Assembly: GCA_027319585.1 (NCBI GenBank)
Contig: DAHVMY010000037.1
Location: forward strand, 1-16,225
Direction: 5' to 3'
Length of the DNA stretch: 16,225 bases
Source: AG-12 sp027319585
GTDB lineage: Bacteria > Chloroflexota > Dormibacteria > Aeolococcales > Bog-877
Shown here: positions 1 to 6,790 of the stretch, piece by piece
Layout of the letters: each line of letters begins with the position of its first letter
Position numbering within the stretch: the stretch's first letter is position 1
The notes under the pieces: generated by a model
What the model was told of the DNA's origin: nothing
Databases searched by the model: none
The model's input: only the letters and a program-made list of their open reading frames with translations
Program-made: the position numbers and the translations under genes

Positions 1-819
1 GCCGCACTCTGCCGACGGGCCGGTGCCCGTGACATCTTCCCGACCGCGGTGGTCAACCTGGCCTGGGTCTGGGGCCTCACCGGAAGATGGCGCGACGCGG
101 AGCAGCTCACCTCCGAGCTGCTGGCCGACCTGTCGCCTGTCCTGGATCGCGCCATCGTGCTCCTCGGCGGGGCGTTCATCCCACTATGGCGGGGAGACGT
201 CGAAGAGGCGGCCCGGCAGCTCTCGGCCGCCATGCCTCTCCCCGCCGGGATCCAGATCCAGATCAAGGCGGAGGTGGACGGGCTCGACTGTGGCATTAAG
301 CTGGCGCAAGGCAAGTCCAGGGAAGCGCTGGCGGTCGCGGAGCCGGTGCTCGAGTCGCACACCAGCGCCCTCGGGATCAGCCACCAGGCTGTCCGCCAGC
401 TCTGGGCGGACGCTGTGGAGGCCGCGCTCCGGTGCGGCGCTCGTGAGCTGGCCGGCCGCTGGCTCGCGGAGATGGAGGCCCGTCCGCCGGGGCTGGTGCC
501 TCCCTACCTGACCAGCCAGCTGGCCCGGCTTCGCGGCCTCAGCGCGGCGGATGGAAGGGAGTTCGGCGAGGCCGATTCCCTGCTCGCCCGAGCGGCCGAC
601 GGCTTTGAGAGGCTGGGCTACCCGTACTGGCGGGCGCGGGCCCAACTCGACCGGGCCAGGGTTCTGGCCGCCCTGGGAGATGGCGGCACGGCGTCCATCG
701 CGGCCGCGGCGGCGGCCACGTTCGAGAACCTGGGCGCGTCGAACTGGCAGCGAGAGGCACTGTCGGTGGCCGAAGCTGCAGGCCCGGTGACCGCGGCCGG
801 CCCCCAGGCCGTCGGCTGA
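1..819 (+). CDS. TPR-rich regulator/ATPase-type protein, 3' fragment
   Basis: The reading frame is open from the first base of the window and ends at TGA 817-819, so this is the C-terminal 272 residues of a longer protein whose start lies outside. The visible part is alpha-helical and Ala/Leu/Arg-rich, with repeating blocks of TPR type (for example 'ARAADGFERLGYPYWRARAQ' followed by a second helix with 'RVLAALGD'). This layout is typical of the C-terminal TPR arm of large bacterial signalling proteins: AAA/STAND ATPase regulators of the LuxR/MalT or AfsR type, or adenylate-cyclase/AAA/TPR proteins. No helix-turn-helix follows the repeats, so a classical LuxR protein with a C-terminal DNA-binding domain is less likely. 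No kinase or cyclase motif is visible. The function is therefore assigned only at fold level. The gene is followed by a 448-base gap and is probably its own transcription unit. Confidence 0.6.
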   Translation, partial: AALCRRAGARDIFPTAVVNLAWVWGLTGRWRDAEQLTSELLADLSPVLDRAIVLLGGAFIPLWRGDVEEAARQLSAAMPLPAGIQIQIKAEVDGLDCGIKLAQGKSREALAVAEPVLESHTSALGISHQAVRQLWADAVEAALRCGARELAGRWLAEMEARPPGLVPPYLTSQLARLRGLSAADGREFGEADSLLARAADGFERLGYPYWRARAQLDRARVLAALGDGGTASIAAAAAATFENLGASNWQREALSVAEAAGPVTAAGPQAVG

Positions 820-1267
820 CTCGCCGGCGGGCACCGTCCCGCGAGAGCCCGGGCCTCACCGCTCGGCCGTGGTGCTGCGGAGCCCGAGTCGAGCGGGGTC
901 CAATTCGAACCTCCGGGTCCGAGGTCATGGGGGCGGGGTGCCGTCCGCCATCCGCCTCCGGCTGGTGGCCGGAGAGCAGCCAGAACCGGCCCCAACGGGT
1001 CACCGCTCCGCGAATCCCGGGTCGCTTCCTTGACCTGCCGCGAGGGATGGTTGCGCACCAGGCGCTCGAACACGACGCGCCCGACTCGGGGCAGTTCCCG
1101 CAGACGCTGGGCCCAAGGGACTCCCGAAGAGTCTCCGTGGGAGATCGCTCCTACGGCATACACAACGACAGCGCGGCGCGCCGCTCGGAAGTTCGCCGCC
1201 CTCAGTGGCGGCCGCCGTCCGAGCTCGCTCAACCGAAGTCGCTGAATCCTGTTCGTATACTGCCGGG
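820..1267. other. Intergenic region with stem-loop array upstream of lepB
   Basis: No convincing gene is seen here; frames open on both strands have no recognisable protein and look like high-GC shadows. The region holds closely spaced inverted repeats. The first is 1117-1123 with 1129-1135 (7 pairs including one G.U, loop CCGAA). Immediately after it is 1136-1143 with 1148-1155 (8 pairs including one G.U, loop ATCG). Then come a 12-base palindrome at 1173-1184 and a 6-pair hairpin 1195-1200 with 1207-1212. No T-tract follows any of them, so they are not standard Rho-independent terminators. A structured leader, a small RNA or protein-binding sites are possible. I found no tRNA, SRP RNA, RNase P RNA or tmRNA signature. 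Confidence 0.4.
1256..1261 (+). promoter_or_regulatory. -10 element for leaderless lepB transcript
   Basis: TATACT matches TATAAT at 5 of 6 bases. It lies exactly 6 bases before the GTG start of lepB, which puts the expected transcription start on or next to the start codon. No good -35 hexamer is seen 16-18 bases upstream, and there is no ribosome binding site before the GTG, which fits a leaderless message. Confidence 0.45.
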
Positions 1268-2044
1268 GTGTCTCTGGACCCCTCGCCCGCGCCCCGCTCA
1301 GGGGGTGGGAGTAGCTCCGGGGGGGCCACGCCGGGCAGTCGGCGGTCGCTCCTGCGAGACCTGGTCGAGGTGGTGGCGCTGGCGGCGATCATCTACCTGG
1401 TCATCGCATTCGCGATCCGGCCGGTGCACGTCGAGGGGACCAGCATGTACCCGGGCCTGCACAACAACGACCTGCTCCTCACCGAGCGGCTCTCGCTCTA
1501 CTTCAGCGGCCCGTCCCGCGGTCAGATCGTGATCATCAACCCCCCGATCGCGTCTCCCAACGACTTCATCAAGCGGGTCATCGGCCTGCCCGGGGAATGG
1601 GTGCGGATCGCACCGGGGCCGAACGGCGTCGGTCACGTCTACATCTCCAACCACCGGCCCACCTCGGCGACCGGGGGCAGGGAGCTGATCGAGCCATACG
1701 TCAACGGCCCCTGGACCCAGGAGGTGCTCTGCTGCACCGTGGCCGGCACCGCCTCCCCGGCGCTCCCGCCCGACGGCCGCTGGGCCCACATCCCCAAGAA
1801 CGACTATTTCGTTCTGGGGGACAACCGCAATGTCTCGGAGGACTCCAGAACCTTCGGCTGGGAGCCCCGCAGCGGGGTCCAGGGGATCGCCATCTTCCGC
1901 TTCTGGCCGCTCACCCGCATCGGGGTGATCCCCAGCCAGATGCCGACCCTGGCCGCGATCGGGGGGATCGGCCTCGCCTTCCCTCTGCGCCGCCGCCGAC
2001 TCAGGCGGGGTGGATCCAGTCGGAGCCCGCGCGCTCCCAGCTGA
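1268..2044 (+). CDS. lepB: Signal peptidase I (S26 family)
   Basis: A 258-residue type I signal peptidase that cleaves signal peptides from exported proteins at the outer face of the cytoplasmic membrane. A Ser/Gly-rich N-terminus of about 26 residues is followed by one membrane segment (about 33-50). Next is the catalytic serine in EGTSMYPG (Ser59), then the catalytic lysine in FIKRVIGLPGE (Lys102), and the conserved LGDNRNVSEDSR box near residues 184-195. A hydrophobic stretch and an Arg-rich tail at the C-terminus could be a second membrane anchor. GTG 1268 was chosen because it sits just behind a -10 element, whereas a longer frame from 1205 would add 21 residues of unlikely sequence. The 3' end overlaps the convergent ndk gene by 44 bases. 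Family assignment is firm; the exact start is less so. Confidence 0.93.
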   Translation: MSLDPSPAPRSGGGSSSGGATPGSRRSLLRDLVEVVALAAIIYLVIAFAIRPVHVEGTSMYPGLHNNDLLLTERLSLYFSGPSRGQIVIINPPIASPNDFIKRVIGLPGEWVRIAPGPNGVGHVYISNHRPTSATGGRELIEPYVNGPWTQEVLCCTVAGTASPALPPDGRWAHIPKNDYFVLGDNRNVSEDSRTFGWEPRSGVQGIAIFRFWPLTRIGVIPSQMPTLAAIGGIGLAFPLRRRRLRRGGSSRSPRAPS

Positions 2045-2453
2045 CCAGCTCCTCCTCGGCGAAGAACAGGCCCAGCTCCTCCTTCGCCCTGGCCGGGCTA
2101 TCGGAGCCGTGGATGATGTTCTGCCCGATGTCGATCCCGAAGTCACCGCGGATGGTCCCCGAGGGAGCGTTGGCGGGATTGGTCGGGCCCATCATCGCGC
2201 GCACCAGTCCGACCGCGTTGGGGCCCTCCCAGGCCATCGCCACCACCGGAGAGGAGGTGATGAACTGGATCACCGCCTCGAAGAAGGGACGCTCCCGGTG
2301 CTCCGCATAGTGGCGCTCGGCCAGGTGACGGTCGACCGCCAGCATCTTCAGCCCCACCAGGTGCAGGCCCCGGCGCTCGAAGCGGGCCAGAATCTCCCCG
2401 ACCAGCGCCCGCTGCACCCCGTCCGGCTTGATCAGTACCAGGGTCCTCTCCAC
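2001..2453 (-). CDS. ndk: Nucleoside diphosphate kinase
   Basis: A 150-residue enzyme that transfers the gamma phosphate from ATP to other (d)NDPs through a phosphohistidine. The family signature is complete: N-terminal ERTLVLIKPDGVQR, a central 'GPTNPANAPSGTIRGDFG', and NIIHGSDS carrying the catalytic histidine (His115). Length is normal for bacterial Ndk with a slightly extended C-terminus. The start is GTG 2453, because AAGGAGG (2459-2465) lies 5 bases ahead of it; an upstream in-frame GTG at 2468 would contain that binding site in its coding part. It is the last gene of the minus-strand array, 36 bases after the M16 protease gene. Its tail is read antisense through the 3' end of lepB, leaving no room for a separate terminator. 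Confidence 0.97.
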   Translation of the reverse strand: MERTLVLIKPDGVQRALVGEILARFERRGLHLVGLKMLAVDRHLAERHYAEHRERPFFEAVIQFITSSPVVAMAWEGPNAVGLVRAMMGPTNPANAPSGTIRGDFGIDIGQNIIHGSDSPARAKEELGLFFAEEELVSWERAGSDWIHPA

Positions 2454-2458
2454 GTCAA

Positions 2459-2465
2459 CCTCCTT
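2459..2465 (-). promoter_or_regulatory. Strong ribosome binding site deciding the ndk start
   Basis: AAGGAGG on the minus strand, 5 bases before GTG 2453. It selects the shorter ndk start, which also gives the family-typical N-terminus. It is the only near-perfect binding site at an internal junction of this array, suggesting that ndk can be translated independently of its upstream neighbour. Confidence 0.75.
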
Positions 2466-2489
2466 CACTATTCGCGCTTTCTCTCCGGC

Positions 2490-3788
2490 TCACGCGGTGA
2501 GCGCCCGTTCCACGGCGTCGGCCAGCCCGTCGTGCCCCACCCCGGGGCCGACCGCCGCCAGCCGCCAGCCTCTCTGCTTAAGGAGTGAGCCCGCCACCGC
2601 CTGCACCTCCGCGGCGGTGACCGCCCCAAGGCGCGCGATGACCGCGTCGGGATCCATGATCTCGCCCGTCAGCAGCAGCTGCTGCCCCAGGAACTCGCTC
2701 AGGGCGCCGGCGTTCTCGGTCTGCAGCAGCAGCCGGCCCGCCAGCTGCGCCTTGGTCTTCTCCAGGTCCCGGGCCGGCAGGGGCTCTTCCGCCAGCCGCC
2801 GGACCTCCTGCATCGCCGCCGCCACCGCGGTCGCCGCCTGCTCCGGCTGGGTCGCCACATAGATGCCCAGCGCCCCGGTGTCGCGGTGCCGGGAGGTGAA
2901 GGAGTGGACGTCGTAGGCGAGGCCGCGGCGCTCCCTGAGCTCGGTGAAGAGGCGGCTGCTCATACCGTCCCCCAGAGCGGTGTCGAGGATGTCGAGCGCC
3001 CAGCGGTCGGGGGCCAGGTAGGAGGAGCAACGGCATCCCAGCAGAAGGTGGGTCTGCTCCCCCCGGCGTCGGCGCAGCCTGACCGCCAGCTCCGGGGCGG
3101 CCCCTCCCGGGGGCTCCAGTGCGGGAGCGGGCACCTCCAGAGCGGTGGCGAGCAGCGCCTTGAGGCGGGCCTCCACCAGCTGCCGCGCCCGCTCGGGCTC
3201 GACGGCGCCCGCGACCACCACCACCAGCCTCTGGCCGCTGTAGTTCTCGCGCCGGTAGGCGCTGAGCTCGGGAGCGCCGATGTGCGCCAGCGACGCCCTG
3301 GTGCCGCTGGGGTCGCGCGCCAGCGGATGGTCACCCCAGATGAGCCGGTCGAACGCCATCTGGACCAGCTCCGCCGGCTGGTCGAGATACATCCCCAGCT
3401 CCTCCAGCACCACCTTGCGTTCCTTCTCCACCTCCTCCTCGGCGATCAGGGGGGCGAAGACCAGGTCGCTGAGCAGGTCCACCGCCAGCTCCAGGGAGGC
3501 GGCGGGCACCCTCGCCCAGAAGACGGTCATCTCCTTGTCGGTGCTGGCGTTGAGCACCCCACCCACCCCCTCGACCGACTCCGAGACGGTGCGGCTGTCC
3601 GGGTACCGCTGGGTCCCCTTGAACACGATGTGCTCCAGAAAGTGGGAGATCCCGGCCAGCCGCCTGGGCTCGCTCCGAGAGCCGACCCCCATCAGGAAGG
3701 AGACCGAGACCGAGGAGCGCCCGGGCAGAGGGGCGAGCACCAGCCGGACCCCACCCACCAGCTCCTCCACCGTCCAGCTGCCGGTCAT
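2490..3788 (-). CDS. M16-family zinc metalloprotease (processing-peptidase type)
   Basis: 432 residues, the usual size for single-chain two-domain M16B peptidases related to the mitochondrial processing peptidase beta subunit and Bacillus MlpA/YmxG. The inverted zinc motif HFLEH is intact (His49, Glu52 base, His53), and the distal ligand Glu130 falls 76 residues after the motif as in active members. Glu123, also conserved in the family, is present. The C-terminal half has the 'DRWALDILDTALGDGMSSRL' and 'RERRGLAYDVHSF' blocks that pair with the catalytic half. There is no signal peptide, so it is probably cytoplasmic. Its ATG overlaps the TGA of the upstream lipoprotein gene (ATGA), which implies coupled translation with that gene. 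Substrate is unknown. Confidence 0.93.
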   Translation of the reverse strand: MTGSWTVEELVGGVRLVLAPLPGRSSVSVSFLMGVGSRSEPRRLAGISHFLEHIVFKGTQRYPDSRTVSESVEGVGGVLNASTDKEMTVFWARVPAASLELAVDLLSDLVFAPLIAEEEVEKERKVVLEELGMYLDQPAELVQMAFDRLIWGDHPLARDPSGTRASLAHIGAPELSAYRRENYSGQRLVVVVAGAVEPERARQLVEARLKALLATALEVPAPALEPPGGAAPELAVRLRRRRGEQTHLLLGCRCSSYLAPDRWALDILDTALGDGMSSRLFTELRERRGLAYDVHSFTSRHRDTGALGIYVATQPEQAATAVAAAMQEVRRLAEEPLPARDLEKTKAQLAGRLLLQTENAGALSEFLGQQLLLTGEIMDPDAVIARLGAVTAAEVQAVAGSLLKQRGWRLAAVGPGVGHDGLADAVERALTA

Positions 3789-4417
3789 GCCGCCAGCGCC
3801 TGCTGGATCGTGCGCTGCTGGAGCCTGGCCAGGGTCAGGGCGTAGCCCACGTCCAGGGTGGCGGCGTTGCCCTCGATCTGGATCCCCGCCACCACGTTGT
3901 CCTGGCGCCAGGCCACCACGAACGCCTCATAGCTGGTGCCGTCGAACTGCTTCTGCAGGGTGAATCCCACCGCCCCATCTCCCAGCCGCCCGGTCGAGAT
4001 CTGCACCCCTCCCGAGTCCCGCGCCTGCTTGGCGACCACCTCCAGCCCGGTCCTCGCGCCCGCCGCCGACCGGTAGGTGACCGCGGAGCTCTCGATCACG
4101 ACCGGGCCGACCGCCTGCTGCGGGCTGGCGCTGCGAACGAAGTCGGCCTCATAGCCGCTGATCCGGCCCGCCGCCTCCAGCTCCCGCAGCACCGCTCGAT
4201 TGCCGGCGGCCGCGCGGCGGTCGTTGTAGACCCCCGCCGACGGCGACCCCTGCTCGACGACGAACCCCGGATAGGGGATCTCCCCGACGGTGAGAACCAG
4301 GTCCCGGGGAGAGCTGTGGATGAGCGGGCCCCCGGCGCCGCAGGCGGCCAGCAGCGGACCCGCGCCCACGGCCAGGACCCCCAGGCAAAGGATCAGGCTG
4401 AACGGATTCGGCCTCAG
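3785..4417 (-). CDS. Putative lipoprotein of unknown function
   Basis: About 210 residues from a proposed CTG start at 4417. The sequence opens with RPNPF, then a hydrophobic stretch of about 18 residues leading to the lipobox LLAAC (Cys26), followed by Gly/Ala/Pro. This is a classical type II signal peptide, so the mature protein should be anchored outside the membrane. No ATG, GTG or TTG in frame precedes the signal peptide. The first GTG (4369) begins only about 10 residues before the Cys and would delete most of the hydrophobic core. The CTG overlaps the khpB stop as CTGA, like the coupled junctions around it. The mature domain of about 185 residues resembles small alpha/beta lipoprotein domains of high-GC Gram-positives, but I do not recognise a family. 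The 3' end overlaps the M16 gene by 4 bases. Confidence 0.7.
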   Translation of the reverse strand: MRPNPFSLILCLGVLAVGAGPLLAACGAGGPLIHSSPRDLVLTVGEIPYPGFVVEQGSPSAGVYNDRRAAAGNRAVLRELEAAGRISGYEADFVRSASPQQAVGPVVIESSAVTYRSAAGARTGLEVVAKQARDSGGVQISTGRLGDGAVGFTLQKQFDGTSYEAFVVAWRQDNVVAGIQIEGNAATLDVGYALTLARLQQRTIQQALAA

Positions 4418-5139
4418 TTCCAGGCCGCCCCACCCGAGTCCGGGGGCGAGTCGGGCCGGGCCGGCCTGATCACGACCCGGCGGCCCTCGTCCACTCCGGT
4501 GCTCTCGGAGGTGACGCCGGCCTCAGCGGCCAGCGCCATGTGCACCGCCCGGCGCTCGTAGGGCGGCATCGGATCAAGCATGATCGTGCGCCCGCTGCGC
4601 CGCACATCCGCCGCCAGCCGCAGCGCAATCTGGCTCACGGTGCGCTCCCGGCGCTCCCGGTAGTGGGCGACGTCGACGATCACCCGCGGGGTCCCGGGGG
4701 ATGGCGCCGTCGGGCCCAGCATCAGGTTGACCACGGTCTGCAGGGCCCGCAGCGACTCGCCCCGCCACCCGATCAGCACTCCCAGGTCCGGTCCGTCCAC
4801 CAGCAGCGCCAGCGGGCCGTCGTCCCTGGCCGGGGAGCCGTCGGGCTGCAGGGGCCGGGTGACCGACACCTGCGCCTCCACCTCCATGAGCTCAAGCAGC
4901 CGCTCCAGGTGGTGCTTGGCCCGCACGATGTCGGTCGGCAGGGGTCGGACCCGGACCACGGCCAAGGCTCCCGAGATCCGCTCCCCGGGCACCGCCATGC
5001 GCCCGGGGGAGACCACCTCCACCAGCGCCTGCTCCTCGGGCACCCCGGCTTGGCCCAGCGCCAGCGCCCTTGCCTCCTCGAGGGTGGGGGCCTGGGCCTC
5101 GAAGAAGCTGGTCTCGGTCGCCGGCTGGTCGGCGCTCAT
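4414..5139 (-). CDS. khpB: KH/R3H RNA-binding protein KhpB (Jag)
   Basis: A 241-residue single-stranded nucleic-acid-binding protein, the usual partner encoded after YidC. The N-terminal 50 residues (TLEEARALALGQAGVPEEQA...) fit a Jag-N domain. A type II KH domain spans about 75-157, with the RNA-contacting GWRG loop at 124-127 (VLIGWRGESLRALQTVVNL). The R3H domain follows at about 160-225 with PMPPYERRAVH, giving Arg196-x3-His200. In other bacteria KhpB works with KhpA in RNA control linked to cell elongation and division; that role is inferred here. ATG 5139 was chosen because it lies 10 bases after the yidC stop and begins a typical N-terminus; the longer frame upstream is antisense-like sequence within yidC. 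No clear ribosome binding site precedes it, suggesting coupling to yidC. Confidence 0.92.
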   Translation of the reverse strand: MSADQPATETSFFEAQAPTLEEARALALGQAGVPEEQALVEVVSPGRMAVPGERISGALAVVRVRPLPTDIVRAKHHLERLLELMEVEAQVSVTRPLQPDGSPARDDGPLALLVDGPDLGVLIGWRGESLRALQTVVNLMLGPTAPSPGTPRVIVDVAHYRERRERTVSQIALRLAADVRRSGRTIMLDPMPPYERRAVHMALAAEAGVTSESTGVDEGRRVVIRPARPDSPPDSGGAAWN

Positions 5140-5149
5140 AGAGAGCAGC

Positions 5150-6226
5150 TCATTTGGTGCGGGTCCGGCGGCGTCCCCGCCCCGGGGGCGCCGCCCCCGG
5201 CTTGCTCCGCCCGTTCCCGGCGGACCCGGGAGCGGTCTTGGGGATGAGCTGCCGTTGCTGGCCCACCGTGCCCCTGGCCTCAGAGGAGTCGCCGCCACTC
5301 GGCGGGAGCTTCTTCGGGCCGGAGGGGGGAGCGGGCGAGAACCCATCGCCGAACTCGGTCCGGAAGCGTCCCATCGGCGAGTTGGGGGGATACCACCCGG
5401 AGCCGGGCACCCAGGAGGGCATCCGCAGCCCGCCCCAGCCCATCATGGTGTAGACCTGGATCACCATGATGGCGCTCTGGGTGATCCAGTAGAGCCCCAC
5501 GCCCTGATAGAAGTTCAGGGCGAAGAAGGCGATCATCACCGGCATCAGGTAGGTGGTCTGGGACATCACCCGGTACATCTGCCGCTCCGACTCGCTCATG
5601 TCCGGGCGGGCGGGCTGCATCATCATCTTTGACTGCATGAAGGTGAGCACCCCGGCCAGGATCGGGATGATCAGGAGGGCGGGGTCCCCGATGATCCCCC
5701 CCTTGACCTTGAAGGCGACGTCGCTCAGCTGCGGCACCCACAGGAACCCACCCTTGACGCTGTGGGACTGCGAGAGCTTCTCGATGGCGCCGTAGAGGGC
5801 GTAGATGAAGGGCATCTGGATCAGCAGCGGCAGGCAGCCGGAGAGCTGCCCCAGGGGGTTGATGTTGTGGCGCTTGTAGAGCGCCATCGTCTCCTCGTTC
5901 AGCCGCGCCCGGTCCTTCTTGTACTTGCGCTGGATCTCCTTCAGCTCCGGCCCGATCCGGCGCTGCTCGGCCTGGATGCGCCACTGGGTGGCGATCTGCC
6001 AGCGGAAGAGGGGGAACAGGATCCCCCGGATGATCACGGTGATGGCGATGATGGCGACCCCGAAGGCCCCGATCGCAGCCGTGGGCCCGAAGGCCTGAAA
6101 CACCTTGTCCAGGAAGTTGAGCGCGATCCCGACCGGGGTCAGGAGGATGTAGAAGAAGATGGCCTCGAACGGGTTGGATGGCGGTGGCGCCATCGGGTTC
6201 ACGAAGCCCAGCAGCTCAATGCCCAT
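5150..6226 (-). CDS. yidC: Membrane protein insertase YidC/Oxa1
   Basis: A 358-residue insertase of the Gram-positive/Oxa1 type that places proteins into the cytoplasmic membrane alone or with SecYEG. There is no large periplasmic domain and no lipobox. Hydrophobic segments occur near 21-40, 48-75, 125-150, 185-210 and 230-262. The functionally important groove arginine is visible as Arg67 in TVIIRGILFPLF. A cytoplasmic loop (about 76-120, rich in Lys/Arg/Glu) follows, then the conserved LSGCLPLLIQMPFIYALY segment. The C-terminal 70 residues are hydrophilic, Pro/Gly-rich and end in GRGRRRTRTK, a basic tail of the kind that contacts ribosomes in some YidC proteins. GAGGAG lies 7 bases ahead of the ATG, inside the end of yidD, which overlaps by 11 bases. 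Confidence 0.96.
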   Translation of the reverse strand: MGIELLGFVNPMAPPPSNPFEAIFFYILLTPVGIALNFLDKVFQAFGPTAAIGAFGVAIIAITVIIRGILFPLFRWQIATQWRIQAEQRRIGPELKEIQRKYKKDRARLNEETMALYKRHNINPLGQLSGCLPLLIQMPFIYALYGAIEKLSQSHSVKGGFLWVPQLSDVAFKVKGGIIGDPALLIIPILAGVLTFMQSKMMMQPARPDMSESERQMYRVMSQTTYLMPVMIAFFALNFYQGVGLYWITQSAIMVIQVYTMMGWGGLRMPSWVPGSGWYPPNSPMGRFRTEFGDGFSPAPPSGPKKLPPSGGDSSEARGTVGQQRQLIPKTAPGSAGNGRSKPGAAPPGRGRRRTRTK

Positions 6227-6458
6227 GGATCAGCTCCTCGGGCAGAGGGACCGGGTCGTAGCCGCCCTCGTGAAATGGGTTGCAGCGCAGGATCCGGCGG
6301 ATCCCCATCCACCACCCCCGGCCGAAGCCGTAGAGCTGGATCGCCTCATACGTGTAGTGGGAGCAGCTGGGCTCGTAGCGGCAGCCGCCGACCAGTCCCA
6401 GCACCGGGCTGAGCGCGACCTGGTAGAAGGCGATGAACCACAACGAGAGCTTCTTCAC
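6216..6458 (-). CDS. yidD: Membrane protein insertion efficiency factor YidD
   Basis: An 80-residue membrane-associated protein that assists YidC-dependent insertion. The family pattern is complete: an amphipathic N-terminus (KKLSLWFIAFYQVALSP), then CRYEPSCSHYTYEAI with both conserved cysteines, YGFGRGWWMGIRRI, and the terminal CNPFHEGGYDPVP block. Length is normal. The GTG start overlaps the rnpA stop as GTGA, and no independent ribosome binding site is needed if translation is coupled. The 3' end runs 11 bases into yidC and carries its ribosome binding site. Assignment is secure from motifs and gene order. Confidence 0.96.
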   Translation of the reverse strand: MKKLSLWFIAFYQVALSPVLGLVGGCRYEPSCSHYTYEAIQLYGFGRGWWMGIRRILRCNPFHEGGYDPVPLPEELIHGH

Positions 6459-6790
6459 GAAGCACTCACCCCCAGTCGCTCCAAGTGGTGGTGCAACGAC
6501 CCGGCCAAGGCCGAGTACGGACTCGCAACCGCCTCCCGGGTCGGAATCAGGACCAGGTCATAGGGAAAAAGCCCCGCCAGCTCGCCGCGGGCGGCCTCCC
6601 GCAGCCGCCGCCGCACCCGGTTGCGGTCCACCGCATTCCCCAGGTGGCGGCCTGCCGAGATCCCAAAGCGGGGGTGTTCGAGCCCGTTGGGGCGCGCCTG
6701 CACGCGGAGCAGCCGGTCCGCCACCGCTCTCCGCTCCGCCCGCACCCGCTGGAAGTCCGCGGAGCGGCGGAGCCGAAAGCCGCTGTTCAC
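6455..6790 (-). CDS. rnpA: Ribonuclease P protein component
   Basis: A 111-residue basic protein that binds RNase P RNA and helps it remove 5' leaders from pre-tRNAs. The N-terminus GFRLRRSADFQRVRAERRA is typical. The signature RNR motif is intact as GNAVDRNRVRRRLREAAR (about 51-68), followed by 'PYDLVLIPTREAV'. GTG 6790 overlaps the rpmH stop as GTGA, and no ribosome binding site is visible ahead of it, so translation is probably coupled to L34. The RNase P RNA gene is not in this window. Confidence 0.96.
   Translation of the reverse strand: MNSGFRLRRSADFQRVRAERRAVADRLLRVQARPNGLEHPRFGISAGRHLGNAVDRNRVRRRLREAARGELAGLFPYDLVLIPTREAVASPYSALAGSLHHHLERLGVSAS

Noticed and set aside
820..845. GCGGG-CACCGT-CCCGC hairpin after the first stop codon as a terminator
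   Set aside because: Only 5 pairs and no T-tract; not enough to call an intrinsic terminator.
870..930. TTCGAAC/TTCGAAT loop resembling a tRNA T-loop near 905
   Set aside because: Flanking bases do not form a 5-pair T stem on either strand and no acceptor or anticodon arm is present.
1030..1245. A 71-codon plus-strand frame, and a long minus-strand frame over 618-1232, in the gap before lepB
   Set aside because: No recognisable motif, no good ribosome binding site, and the minus frame runs through the certain upstream gene. Open frames in all phases are expected at this GC content.
2490..3845. Long plus-strand frame antisense to the M16 protease gene
   Set aside because: It mirrors the codon structure of the real minus-strand gene, which has complete catalytic motifs; the antisense frame has none.
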